A DNA stretch of 19,136 bases from NCBI GenBank assembly GCA_002372175.1, contig DFIS01000016.1, forward strand, positions 1-19,136, in the 5' to 3' direction. The position numbers and the translations under genes were made by a program. The stretch is from Solobacterium sp. UBA3691 (lineage in GTDB: Bacteria; Bacillota_I; Bacilli_A; Erysipelotrichales; Erysipelotrichaceae). Below are positions 13,114 to 19,136 of this stretch, piece by piece. Position 1 is the first letter of the stretch, and every line of letters starts with the position of its first letter. The notes below the pieces were generated by a model. That model was not told where the DNA came from and ran no database searches. It saw only the letters and a list, made by a program, of their open reading frames with translations.

Positions 13114-15756
13114 ATGAGCACAAAGAAAGTCAGAAGAAGAAGACCGGTGCGCCGCAAGGCACCGAAAAGAGTAAAAAGAAAAGTAAACAGACTGCATCTC
13201 TGGACCCTGATCCTGGCTTTTCTCGTGGCTGTTGAACTGATTGCCGGAGCTGTCGGTGTGTTTACCGTCAGATCGATGCTGAAGGAAGAACCGGCACTTG
13301 CCGTCGATGATTTCTTCTCCCCGGAATCAACGCATGTCTTTGACCGCTACGGAAACCAGATCGCTGACGTCGGCAACCAGCTGCGTGAGAATGTCTCCTA
13401 CTATGAGATCTCGGAGTCACTGATCGATGCCTTTATCGCCGTAGAGGACTCCCGTTTCTTTGATCATGACGGTTTTGACATGCCGCGTTTTATCAAGGCC
13501 GTGATCGTCAATGCCAAGAATGTGCTGACCCGCAATTCCCGCCGTGAAGGCGGCTCCACATTTACGATGCAGCTGGTCAAACTGACATACTTCCAGAATG
13601 ATGAAACCGGACTTACCCGTTCCAAGGACATCGAATACAAGATCCAGCAGATCGATCTGGCAAGAGAGCTTGAAGAAGTATCCGACAAGAAACAGGTCTT
13701 TGAACTGTACCTGAACAAGATGAATTTCGGCGGTACCGGCAATATCCGCGGTGTCGAAAAAGCTTCTCAGTACTACTACGGCAAGCACGCCGGAGAGCTG
13801 AATCTGGCGGAAAGCGCGATGCTGGCAGGTGTCATCAACTCCCCGTACTGGTATGATCCGCACAATTATCTGGACTATGCGACAAGCCGCAGAAACACCG
13901 TGCTGCAGATGATGCTGAGACACGGCTATATCACCCGTGCCGAGTATAAGCTGGCAGCCAGTGTCAATGTCGAAGATACTCTGGTCGTTCCCGGCAGCGG
14001 CATCAACGGCGGTGTTGCATATGCCTACCAGTCATATATCGATACCGTGATCTCGGAGACCGAGAAACTGACCGGACAGGATCCCCTCTCCGTAGCCATG
14101 GATATCTATACATACATGGACCCGGCTGCGCAGACCGTGACCGATGAGATCCAGAAAGGCAACGTTGAAAGTGTCGTCTTCCCCGATGAGCTGATGGAAT
14201 GCGCAATGGTCTCCCTTAACAACCAGACCGGTGAGATCGTCGCGATCGGCGGCGGCAGAAACTACGGACGCGGCGGTGCCATGCTGCTGAATCATGCGAC
14301 CCAGCAGTACAAACAGCCCGGTTCCAGCGTCAAGCCGATCATAGACTATGCCCTAGCCTTTGAATACCTTGGCTGGGCCACAAGCCATGTCGTTACCGAC
14401 CGTCCGATCGTCTACCAGGGCACCAATATCGAAGTGCGCAACGCCGGCGGCACCTATGCCGGTCAGGTCACTCTGCAGTATGCCCTGAGCATGTCTTTAA
14501 ATACCCCTGCCGTACAGACACTGCAGGAAGTCGTAAACAAAGCCGGCTGGCAGACCGTCGTCGACTATATCATGAGCCTTGGCTTCTCCCAGGTCACACC
14601 CGATAACTTTGATATCGGTTTTGCCATCGGCGGTTCCAATTTCACGGTATCTGCCAAGGAACTGGCGGCAGCCCACGGTGTCCTGATGAACGGCGGCTAT
14701 TATATCGAACCGCATACGGTAGCCCGTGTGGAATACCGCAACGGTCAGGATCCCTACGTGCCCTCCTATGAGCCAAGACAGGTCCTCTCCGAACAGGCAG
14801 CCTACCTGACAGCCTATCTGATGTATAACGTCGTCAGAGATTATCCGTTTACCCAGCTGCTGGCAAGAAACTATGCTACCTATGCCAAGACCGGTACGAC
14901 CGACTGGGGCAAGGACGGTCTCGAATACAACATTCCCGAAACAGCCTCCAAGGACAAGTGGATGATTGCCGAAACATCGCAGTATACCACGGCTGTCTGG
15001 GTCGGCTACGAAAAAGGCATCAAGGATCAGAATACATACTTTGATACGAATAAATCCAATATGAATCTGCCCGGAATGATCGCCAACGAACTGCTGTCTG
15101 TTCTGAATGATGATCTGCAGCCCGCTCCCGTACAGAGACCTGAAGGCATCTCCGATATCACGCATATCGTTGCGACCTTCCCCTACGCAGCACCTCCGGC
15201 CGATTCCAACGGACAGTATCTGGTCACCGGTATGATCAAGTCCAACATGTACAACCTTGTCAGCCCGGAAGCACCGCGCATCGAAAGTCTCTACGAGTTC
15301 AATGCCTCCTATGATAACGGAAGTATGACCATGAGCTGGACGCCCTATCCGGATGAAGAAAAGCTGGAAGTCGCTGAAGATACCATGGATATCAGTCTGT
15401 ATCTTGGTAATTCTCTTATCAGAGAAGCTAAGGGAAGACGGATGTTTGACTACAGCTGGCTCTACGGTGCCATTAAATACAAGGCCCGTGTCACACAGGA
15501 CGGTGTCGTCGTCGATACCTTTGAGACCGGCAGTGACAGCGAGACCGTGGATATCCGTCTCAGTGATGATTCGGCGATCGAGGTATGCGGATGGTACGGA
15601 TATGAAAACAGTGACAAGACATCCAATGAAGTCTGTACACGTTTCCGTACTCCGAAAGCTCCGGAACCGGAGCCGGTACCGACGCCAGCACCTACACCCG
15701 AACCCACACCGGAGACACCGGCCGGAGATCAGGAAACAGCCAATACGGAAGGATAA
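13114..15756 (+). CDS. ponA: Class A penicillin-binding protein (PBP1A-type)
   Basis: A bifunctional peptidoglycan synthase. About 880 residues. A very basic cytosolic N-terminus (Arg/Lys-rich, residues 4-25) precedes one membrane helix (about 28-54). The GT51 glycosyltransferase domain follows, with catalytic E111 in AVEDSRFFDHDGFD, GGSTFTMQLVKL, and the YLNKMNFGG and LAESAMLAGVINSP motifs. The transpeptidase has S404-S-V-K407, S461-L-N463 and K592-T-G. A fibronectin-III-like region (about 700-820) and a Pro/Glu/Thr-rich tail end the protein. The ATG at 13114, one base after recU, is preferred to one at 13090 inside recU; neither has a strong ribosome binding site, which suggests coupling. 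The basic N-terminus is where GpsB binds PBP1 in bacilli, and gpsB is divergent next door. A terminator follows at 15759-15783. Confidence 0.95.
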   Translation: MSTKKVRRRRPVRRKAPKRVKRKVNRLHLWTLILAFLVAVELIAGAVGVFTVRSMLKEEPALAVDDFFSPESTHVFDRYGNQIADVGNQLRENVSYYEISESLIDAFIAVEDSRFFDHDGFDMPRFIKAVIVNAKNVLTRNSRREGGSTFTMQLVKLTYFQNDETGLTRSKDIEYKIQQIDLARELEEVSDKKQVFELYLNKMNFGGTGNIRGVEKASQYYYGKHAGELNLAESAMLAGVINSPYWYDPHNYLDYATSRRNTVLQMMLRHGYITRAEYKLAASVNVEDTLVVPGSGINGGVAYAYQSYIDTVISETEKLTGQDPLSVAMDIYTYMDPAAQTVTDEIQKGNVESVVFPDELMECAMVSLNNQTGEIVAIGGGRNYGRGGAMLLNHATQQYKQPGSSVKPIIDYALAFEYLGWATSHVVTDRPIVYQGTNIEVRNAGGTYAGQVTLQYALSMSLNTPAVQTLQEVVNKAGWQTVVDYIMSLGFSQVTPDNFDIGFAIGGSNFTVSAKELAAAHGVLMNGGYYIEPHTVARVEYRNGQDPYVPSYEPRQVLSEQAAYLTAYLMYNVVRDYPFTQLLARNYATYAKTGTTDWGKDGLEYNIPETASKDKWMIAETSQYTTAVWVGYEKGIKDQNTYFDTNKSNMNLPGMIANELLSVLNDDLQPAPVQRPEGISDITHIVATFPYAAPPADSNGQYLVTGMIKSNMYNLVSPEAPRIESLYEFNASYDNGSMTMSWTPYPDEEKLEVAEDTMDISLYLGNSLIREAKGRRMFDYSWLYGAIKYKARVTQDGVVVDTFETGSDSETVDIRLSDDSAIEVCGWYGYENSDKTSNEVCTRFRTPKAPEPEPVPTPAPTPEPTPETPAGDQETANTEG

Positions 15757-15758
15757 AC

Positions 15759-15783
15759 AAAACGACGGTCAACCCGTCGTTTT
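15759..15783. terminator. Bidirectional terminator between ponA and nth
   Basis: AAAACGACGG-TCAAC-CCGTCGTTTT, a perfect 10-bp stem with A and T ends on both sides, works for ponA on plus and nth on minus. The nth stop codon (15769-15771) is in the loop, and the ponA stop ends at 15756. Confidence 0.85.
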
Positions 15784-16413
15784 CTCTTTTCTCTTCTCTT
15801 TACAGATCGCTGTGAACGGACATCTTTCACACTCGGGATTGCGGGCGTGGCACAGATATCTGCCGAAGAAGATCAGCTGATGATGTGTTTTGATCCACCT
15901 TTCCCGCGGGATCTTCCGCTTCAGCTTCATCTCGACATCGACAACACTGTCGTCTTCCTTTGCCAGTCCCAGTCTCCGTGAGATCCTGTATACATGTGTA
16001 TCTACAGCCAATGCCGGAACATTCCAGCACTCACTGAGGATCACGTTTGCGCATTTCCTGCCGACACCGGGCAGACTGACCAGTTCCTTCATTGTCTGCG
16101 GCACTTCCCCGCCAAACCGCTCAGCCATCCCTTCAGCCATCCCTTTGATCGCTCTGGCTTTATTCCGGTAGAGACCGAGGGAAGCGATATACTGCTCGAT
16201 CTCGGAGAGCTCCCCTTCAGCCAGGGCAAAGGCATCAGGATAACGTGCAAACAAAGCCGGTGTGACCCTGTTGACACTGGCATCCGTCGTCTGTGCAGAC
16301 AATACAACGGCTACAGCCATCTCATAGTTGTTTCTGTGCTCCAGTTCGCAGTGTGCATCCGGAAACAGTTCATCCAGTCCCTGCAGGACTGTCCTTACTC
16401 TGTCACTTACCAT
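15769..16413 (-). CDS. nth: Endonuclease III (DNA glycosylase/AP lyase)
   Basis: The base-excision repair enzyme that removes oxidised pyrimidines and nicks at abasic sites. 214 residues, normal length. Helix-hairpin-helix LPGVGRK120CANVI with the catalytic Lys, catalytic D138 in VDTHVYRISRRLGL, VLSAQTTDASVNRV near the N-terminus, and the C-terminal 4Fe-4S site C188-x6-C195-x2-C198-x5-C204. Its ATG overlaps the end of dnaD by 11 bases, so the two are co-transcribed and probably coupled, as in B. subtilis dnaD-nth. It ends inside the shared terminator with ponA. Catalytic and cluster residues are all present. Confidence 0.97.
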   Translation of the reverse strand: MVSDRVRTVLQGLDELFPDAHCELEHRNNYEMAVAVVLSAQTTDASVNRVTPALFARYPDAFALAEGELSEIEQYIASLGLYRNKARAIKGMAEGMAERFGGEVPQTMKELVSLPGVGRKCANVILSECWNVPALAVDTHVYRISRRLGLAKEDDSVVDVEMKLKRKIPRERWIKTHHQLIFFGRYLCHARNPECERCPFTAICKEKRKEKTTG

Positions 16414-16924
16414 CGGCTGTCTTCCTGTCTGTCTTCATCCTGTGCAGGATCGATTCGATATACGCAAAATTCATCTTCTGGTATGTACTGGCTTCCCGCA
16501 GTGCTTCCACGATCATCCTGTGTTCATATGTACGATTCCAGTCACTGATCCTCTGGGCCTCTTTCTGCGATAGAGGACGGCCGAATTCGCTCTCAAACAG
16601 ACCGAACAGGGACTGATCCCCATCCGTTCTGTCACGCTCCGTATCGACCTCAAAAAGCCCGTTCAGAACGAACCTGACACGTTTGCCGGAAGCCCTGATC
16701 TCCATATACCTGCGCGCACACAGCAGAGTGATCGTCTCTTCCACCTCGGCCGAAGACATCCCTGTCTTGCGGGCCATCAGTTCCGTCGTGATCTCCGTTC
16801 TGTGCTCATTGCAGAAATCGATCAGCAGAACGATCAGCACTTCCTTCGCACTTAAACCAAGATACTCAAGATTCTCAAGGATCCAGTCTCTGCGATCAAT
16901 AAAATTCTGTTCATACCATTTCAT
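16403..16924 (-). CDS. dnaD: DnaD-type replication initiation/primosome protein
   Basis: A primosome protein that remodels DnaA-bound origin DNA and helps load helicase in low-GC Gram-positives. 173 residues, shorter than B. subtilis DnaD (232). An N-terminal winged-helix domain (about 10-95) is followed by a DDBH2-type domain with LFGLFESEFGRPLS at about 106-119 and FAYIESIL at 153-160. The usual Y-I-x-x-I-L-x-x-W motif ends in Met163 instead of Trp, and the basic C-terminal tail is nearly absent. I take the ATG at 16924. A longer frame reaches 17035 but crosses the neighbour's terminator and the promoter. No Shine-Dalgarno sequence is seen, and the promoter would start transcription three to five bases before the ATG. 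nth follows with overlap. Confidence 0.87.
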   Translation of the reverse strand: MKWYEQNFIDRRDWILENLEYLGLSAKEVLIVLLIDFCNEHRTEITTELMARKTGMSSAEVEETITLLCARRYMEIRASGKRVRFVLNGLFEVDTERDRTDGDQSLFGLFESEFGRPLSQKEAQRISDWNRTYEHRMIVEALREASTYQKMNFAYIESILHRMKTDRKTADGK

Positions 16925-16934
16925 CGTGAATACT

Positions 16935-16963
16935 ATTATATGGGCAAAACAAACTCTGCTCAA
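16935..16963 (-). promoter_or_regulatory. Promoter of dnaD-nth
   Basis: On the minus strand TTGAGC (16958-16963), exactly 17 bp, and a perfect TATAAT (16935-16940). The start site is expected near 16928, only a few bases before the ATG at 16924. The -35 box abuts the T-run of the upstream terminator. Confidence 0.75.
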
Positions 16964-16964
16964 G

Positions 16965-16986
16965 AAAAAAGCGGTCCGAAGACCGC
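16965..16986 (-). terminator. Intrinsic terminator of the CofE-like gene
   Basis: On the minus strand GCGGTC-TTCG-GACCGC, a stable UUCG tetraloop hairpin, followed by six T. It begins nine bases after the stop codon. Confidence 0.93.
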
Positions 16987-16994
16987 AGTTTAAC

Positions 16995-18185
16995 TTAATT
17001 CGTGTAGTTGTCGAAATATCCCTGGATATAAACAAACGGTGTGCCCTTGTCTCCGGAACCGGATGTCAGATCGGACAGCGAACCAAGCAGATCCGTAAGT
17101 CTTCTCGGTGTCGTACCTTCAGAGACCATATGTCCCTTCAGTTCCGCATCCTTCTGACGGATCGACTCTCTGATTGCCTCCTGAAGCTCTGTACCGGAAA
17201 GATCCTTGAACGCATCATCTGCCAGATACTTCAGCTTCAGCTCATTCGGTGTACCTTCAAGACCGGAAGTATAACCGGGAGAAACCACCGGGTCAGCCAG
17301 TTCCCAGATCTTGCCTACAGGATCCTTGAATGCACCGTCACCGTAGACCATGACTTCGATATGCTTGCCGGTCTTCTCCAGCAATGCTGCAGCAACCTTC
17401 TCCACGAACTCCTGGCTTTTGACCGGGAACAGCTTGACGGTTGTCTCACTGGCCTTGTTGGAACCCAGAAGACCGTATTTGTCGTTATATCCGCTGCCGC
17501 TGACAGGTGCTGTCAGGATATCATCCATACCCAGTACGATCTCAGCTCCTGCCTTCTTCAGCAGACGCTTTGTTCTGGCCCGTGTATGAATATCACATGT
17601 CAGAACATTCTTTGTATAACCGACAAGTGTTGCCGGCTGATTGGACAGAAGGATCTCTGCCTCTGCGCCTTCTTCTTCAATAATGGAACGGTAATAGCCA
17701 AGATAATCCATATCCGTGAACGGGTGTCTGGAACGTCCGAATTTCGCTTCGAACTCCGCCTGTGTCATCACATCACGATAAGGATCAATGTTCTGCTCAT
17801 CAAGAAGATCAATATCTACAAGATGATTGCCGACTTCGTCACTGGGGTAGCTGACCTGAAGAACAACTTTCTTCGCTCCTCTGGCAATACCTCTGAGGCA
17901 GATGGCAAACCTGTTTCGGGAAAGGATCGGGAACAGGACACCAACCGTCTCACCGCCGAACTTTGTCCGGATATCTTCCGCGATCTGGTCGATAGTCGCA
18001 TAGTTGCCCTGACTTCTGGCAAGAATGGACTCAGTGATACATAATACATCGCGATCTCTGGGCGTGATCTCTCCGTTCGCCACTGCCTTCATCACAGTGT
18101 CAATAACGATTGCACAAAGATCATCACCCTCACGGATGATCGGGGCTCTCAGGCCTCTGGAAACGGTTCCGCTTACTCTATCCAT
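16995..18185 (-). CDS. CofE-like (F420-0:gamma-glutamyl ligase family) protein
   Basis: A 396-residue protein that resembles the F420-ligase (CofE) family over its first part: RAPIIREGDDLCAIVIDTV, then RDRDVLCITESILARSQGNY, like the G-D-D-L and V-L-V-V-T-x-K-x-V-S-K-x-E-G blocks of CofE. Archaeal CofE (about 250 residues) adds glutamates to coenzyme F420-0 with GTP. This is the longer firmicute form, with extra C-terminal sequence including GYNDKYGLLGSNKASE and VYGDGAFKDPVGKIWELADP. Firmicutes of this kind are not known to make F420 and no other F420 gene is here, so the real substrate is unknown; ATP- or GTP-dependent amide or peptide bond formation is only a guess. AAGGAG lies eight bases before the ATG, with TTCAAA-16-TAAAAT as a possible promoter. 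It is single-gene, with a strong terminator, divergent from the thioredoxin-like gene. Confidence 0.72.
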   Translation of the reverse strand: MDRVSGTVSRGLRAPIIREGDDLCAIVIDTVMKAVANGEITPRDRDVLCITESILARSQGNYATIDQIAEDIRTKFGGETVGVLFPILSRNRFAICLRGIARGAKKVVLQVSYPSDEVGNHLVDIDLLDEQNIDPYRDVMTQAEFEAKFGRSRHPFTDMDYLGYYRSIIEEEGAEAEILLSNQPATLVGYTKNVLTCDIHTRARTKRLLKKAGAEIVLGMDDILTAPVSGSGYNDKYGLLGSNKASETTVKLFPVKSQEFVEKVAAALLEKTGKHIEVMVYGDGAFKDPVGKIWELADPVVSPGYTSGLEGTPNELKLKYLADDAFKDLSGTELQEAIRESIRQKDAELKGHMVSEGTTPRRLTDLLGSLSDLTSGSGDKGTPFVYIQGYFDNYTN

Positions 18186-18242
18186 ATGTAATTCTCCTTA
18201 CCGTAACATTTTACTCTTATTACGATGATTTTGAACAGGAAA

Positions 18243-18271
18243 TTGCAAACTTATCCGCTGAATGATATAGT
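18243..18271 (+). promoter_or_regulatory. Promoter of the thioredoxin-fold-like gene
   Basis: TTGCAA (18243-18248), 17 bp, TATAGT (18266-18271). The start site is expected near 18278, giving a 15-base leader with only GGA as a ribosome binding site. Confidence 0.6.
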
Positions 18272-18292
18272 TTTTTTGGAATTGTCAGATCT

Positions 18293-18796
18293 ATGCTGAA
18301 AAGACTTTTAATGACCTTTCTTACCCTGCTTGTTCTCTACAGCGGGATACTGGTCGGATATAAACTGAATGAACCTGTCGATGCCGGGGATGCGTATTCC
18401 GGTATTTTTGCGAATGTGCTGGACTATGCCTCACTGAGCGATTATACGCGCAGCAGCGGCTCCTCCGTCATCCATTACTACTTCTTCTGTTCTGAACAGA
18501 ACAACGACTGTGTCTATGTCAGAGACACGGTGATCCACCAGGTTCGCAGTGAGACCTCCTTCGATCCCGAAAAGCTTCTGGAATATGTAGATATCAGTGA
18601 ACTGGAACGATCCCTCAATGTCAACAGACTCAAGACAGAGTGGAATATCTCCTCCTATCCTGCCTTTATCGCCTGCCGTGTGCAGAACGGAAATATCATC
18701 ATCTCCAACCAGCTGGAGTGGAACCCCGAACAGCCGATCTCCGCGGAACAGCTGAAAGCCTGGCTCAGGCTCAATGAACTGATCGAGGATAACTGA
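18293..18796 (+). CDS. Membrane-anchored protein, possible thioredoxin fold
   Basis: A 167-residue protein I do not recognise by name. An N-terminal uncleaved-looking signal anchor (about residues 4-24) would place the rest outside the membrane. The segment SSVIHYYFFCSEQNNDC (C66-x6-C73) sits where a thioredoxin would have its first strand and active-site cysteines. TEWNISSYPAFIACRVQNG (115-133) looks like the thioredoxin stretch with the cis-proline (P123), followed by a strand and a C-terminal helix (SAEQLKAWLRLNE). The proper C-x-x-C is missing, so redox activity is uncertain; C66/C73 might form a structural disulfide. A bacteriocin-accessory-like or TlpA-like role is possible, but nothing is decisive. 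It is expressed from its own promoter, with a weak ribosome binding site. The IS right end begins two bases after the stop codon, and no terminator of its own is visible. Confidence 0.75.
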   Translation: MLKRLLMTFLTLLVLYSGILVGYKLNEPVDAGDAYSGIFANVLDYASLSDYTRSSGSSVIHYYFFCSEQNNDCVYVRDTVIHQVRSETSFDPEKLLEYVDISELERSLNVNRLKTEWNISSYPAFIACRVQNGNIIISNQLEWNPEQPISAEQLKAWLRLNELIEDN

Positions 18797-18798
18797 AA

Positions 18799-18930
18799 TT
18801 GACACTCCACACGACTAAAGTCGTGGGATTCTTGCTTCAATGACCACCACATTGCCAAGAAGGCTTTAGTTTTACACGGTCTCCACAAGCGTAGATTCGG
18901 GTGTGTCCCACCCTATTGGATGTTTATCTC
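18799..18930 (-). ncRNA. Putative omega-RNA scaffold of TnpB
   Basis: The 132 bases between the tnpB stop codon and the element's right end carry no gene. The end contains the conserved hairpin CACGAC-TTTA-GTCGTG (18810-18825) and the GTGTCAA terminus. In studied IS605 elements this region forms the guide RNA scaffold, with the guide being the flanking DNA next to the right end. The 5' limit is unknown and probably reaches into tnpB. Confidence 0.55.
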
Positions 18931-19136
18931 TCAGGCTATCCCTAGCCCTTTGTTTAATATGTTGATACTCGCGTTATGATCTCTGTCGTGGATCGCGTGG
19001 CAGTTCGGACACTCCCATCTCCTGACAGAGAGTTTTTTCGTCAGTGGATTCCTGTATCCGCAGCAGCTGCACATCTGTGAGCTTGGATACATCGTTGGGA
19101 CGCGGATCAGGTCGTTCCCGTACCACGCAGATTTAT
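18931..19136 (-). CDS. tnpB: TnpB RNA-guided nuclease, C-terminal part (5' end outside window)
   Basis: The last 67 codons of a TnpB protein; the rest lies past the window edge. It has the C-terminal zinc finger (PSSQMC-S-C-C-G, then W-E-C-P-N-C) and the final RuvC motif HDRDHNASINIL with its catalytic Asp, followed by the short tail NKGLGIA and a TGA stop. TnpB is the RNA-guided DNA nuclease of IS200/IS605 elements and ancestor of Cas12. The catalytic and zinc residues visible here are intact, so there is no sign of decay in this part. Whether it starts properly or has a TnpA partner cannot be seen. Confidence 0.93.
   Translation of the reverse strand, partial: KSAWYGNDLIRVPTMYPSSQMCSCCGYRNPLTKKLSVRRWECPNCHAIHDRDHNASINILNKGLGIA

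Larger units (their letters stand above)
18799..19136 (-). mobile_element. IS200/IS605-family element, right-end part
   Basis: The 3' half of an element carrying tnpB, truncated by the window edge. Its right end on the minus strand reads GAATCCCACGACTTTAGTCG then TGTGGAGTGTCAA, very like the right-end/omega-RNA terminus of IS605-type elements such as ISDra2, including the subterminal hairpin. The boundary at 18799 is by this similarity. The left end, TAM and any tnpA lie outside. Confidence 0.8.

Noticed and set aside
13417..15165. Long antisense frames over ponA (168 and 222 codons)
   Set aside because: They are shadows of the strongly conserved PBP gene, with no start signals.
16683..18044. 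453-codon plus-strand frame over dnaD and the CofE-like gene
   Set aside because: It runs through the terminator and promoter between two well-supported minus genes, and its protein is Cys/Ser/Arg-rich with no recognisable domain.
18655..18888. 77-codon minus-strand frame running through the IS right end
   Set aside because: It crosses the element boundary and the 3' end of a plus-strand gene, and is likely fortuitous.

Overview
This window is a conserved housekeeping stretch of a low-to-mid GC Bacillota genome. The gene complement and sequence character suggest an Erysipelotrichia-like gut firmicute (lineage is inference). Supporting points are type-B RNase P RNA with B. subtilis-like core sequences, RecU, GpsB, DnaD, RNase Y/YmdB, an RNase J2-like protein next to an FtsK/SpoIIIE translocase, strong AGGAGG ribosome binding sites and TTGNNN-17-TATAAT promoters.

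Layout. The left part (1-1340) holds three small minus-strand genes: a MarR-type regulator, a short SSB and a FeoB-associated Cys-rich membrane peptide. From 1359 to 11696 the minus strand carries, read right to left, pgsA - recA // rny - ymdB // a 2[4Fe-4S] ferredoxin // miaB // rnjB-like - ftsK. The double slashes mark terminators or fresh promoters that I can point to. This is the B. subtilis-type pgsA...recA...rny-ymdB...miaB neighbourhood joined to the rnjB-spoIIIE pair.

From 11760 to 16924 comes a second conserved block: rnpB and gpsB on minus, divergent recU-ponA on plus, then nth and dnaD on minus, convergent with ponA and sharing a bidirectional terminator with it. It links RNase P, the cell-wall pair GpsB/PBP1A, recombination and repair (RecU, Nth) and replication initiation (DnaD). 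At 16995-18185 lies a CofE-family ligase-like gene, divergent from a membrane-anchored thioredoxin-fold-like protein (18293-18796). At 18799 the right end of an IS200/IS605-family element abuts that gene, with the C-terminus of TnpB running off the window.

RNA metabolism is unusually concentrated here: RNase P RNA, RNase Y with YmdB, an RNase J paralogue and the tRNA methylthiotransferase MiaB. The observations most worth a second look are: the RNase J paralogue has lost several metal ligands; recU and dnaD appear to have promoters whose start points fall at or within a few bases of the start codon (leaderless mRNAs); gpsB and recU share a tight back-to-back promoter region with an inverted repeat; rnpB begins inside the gpsB stop codon; and the TnpB omega-RNA guide would currently match the end of the neighbouring gene. 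I did not find CRISPR arrays, tRNAs or riboswitches. No stretch over about 300 bases is unexplained.
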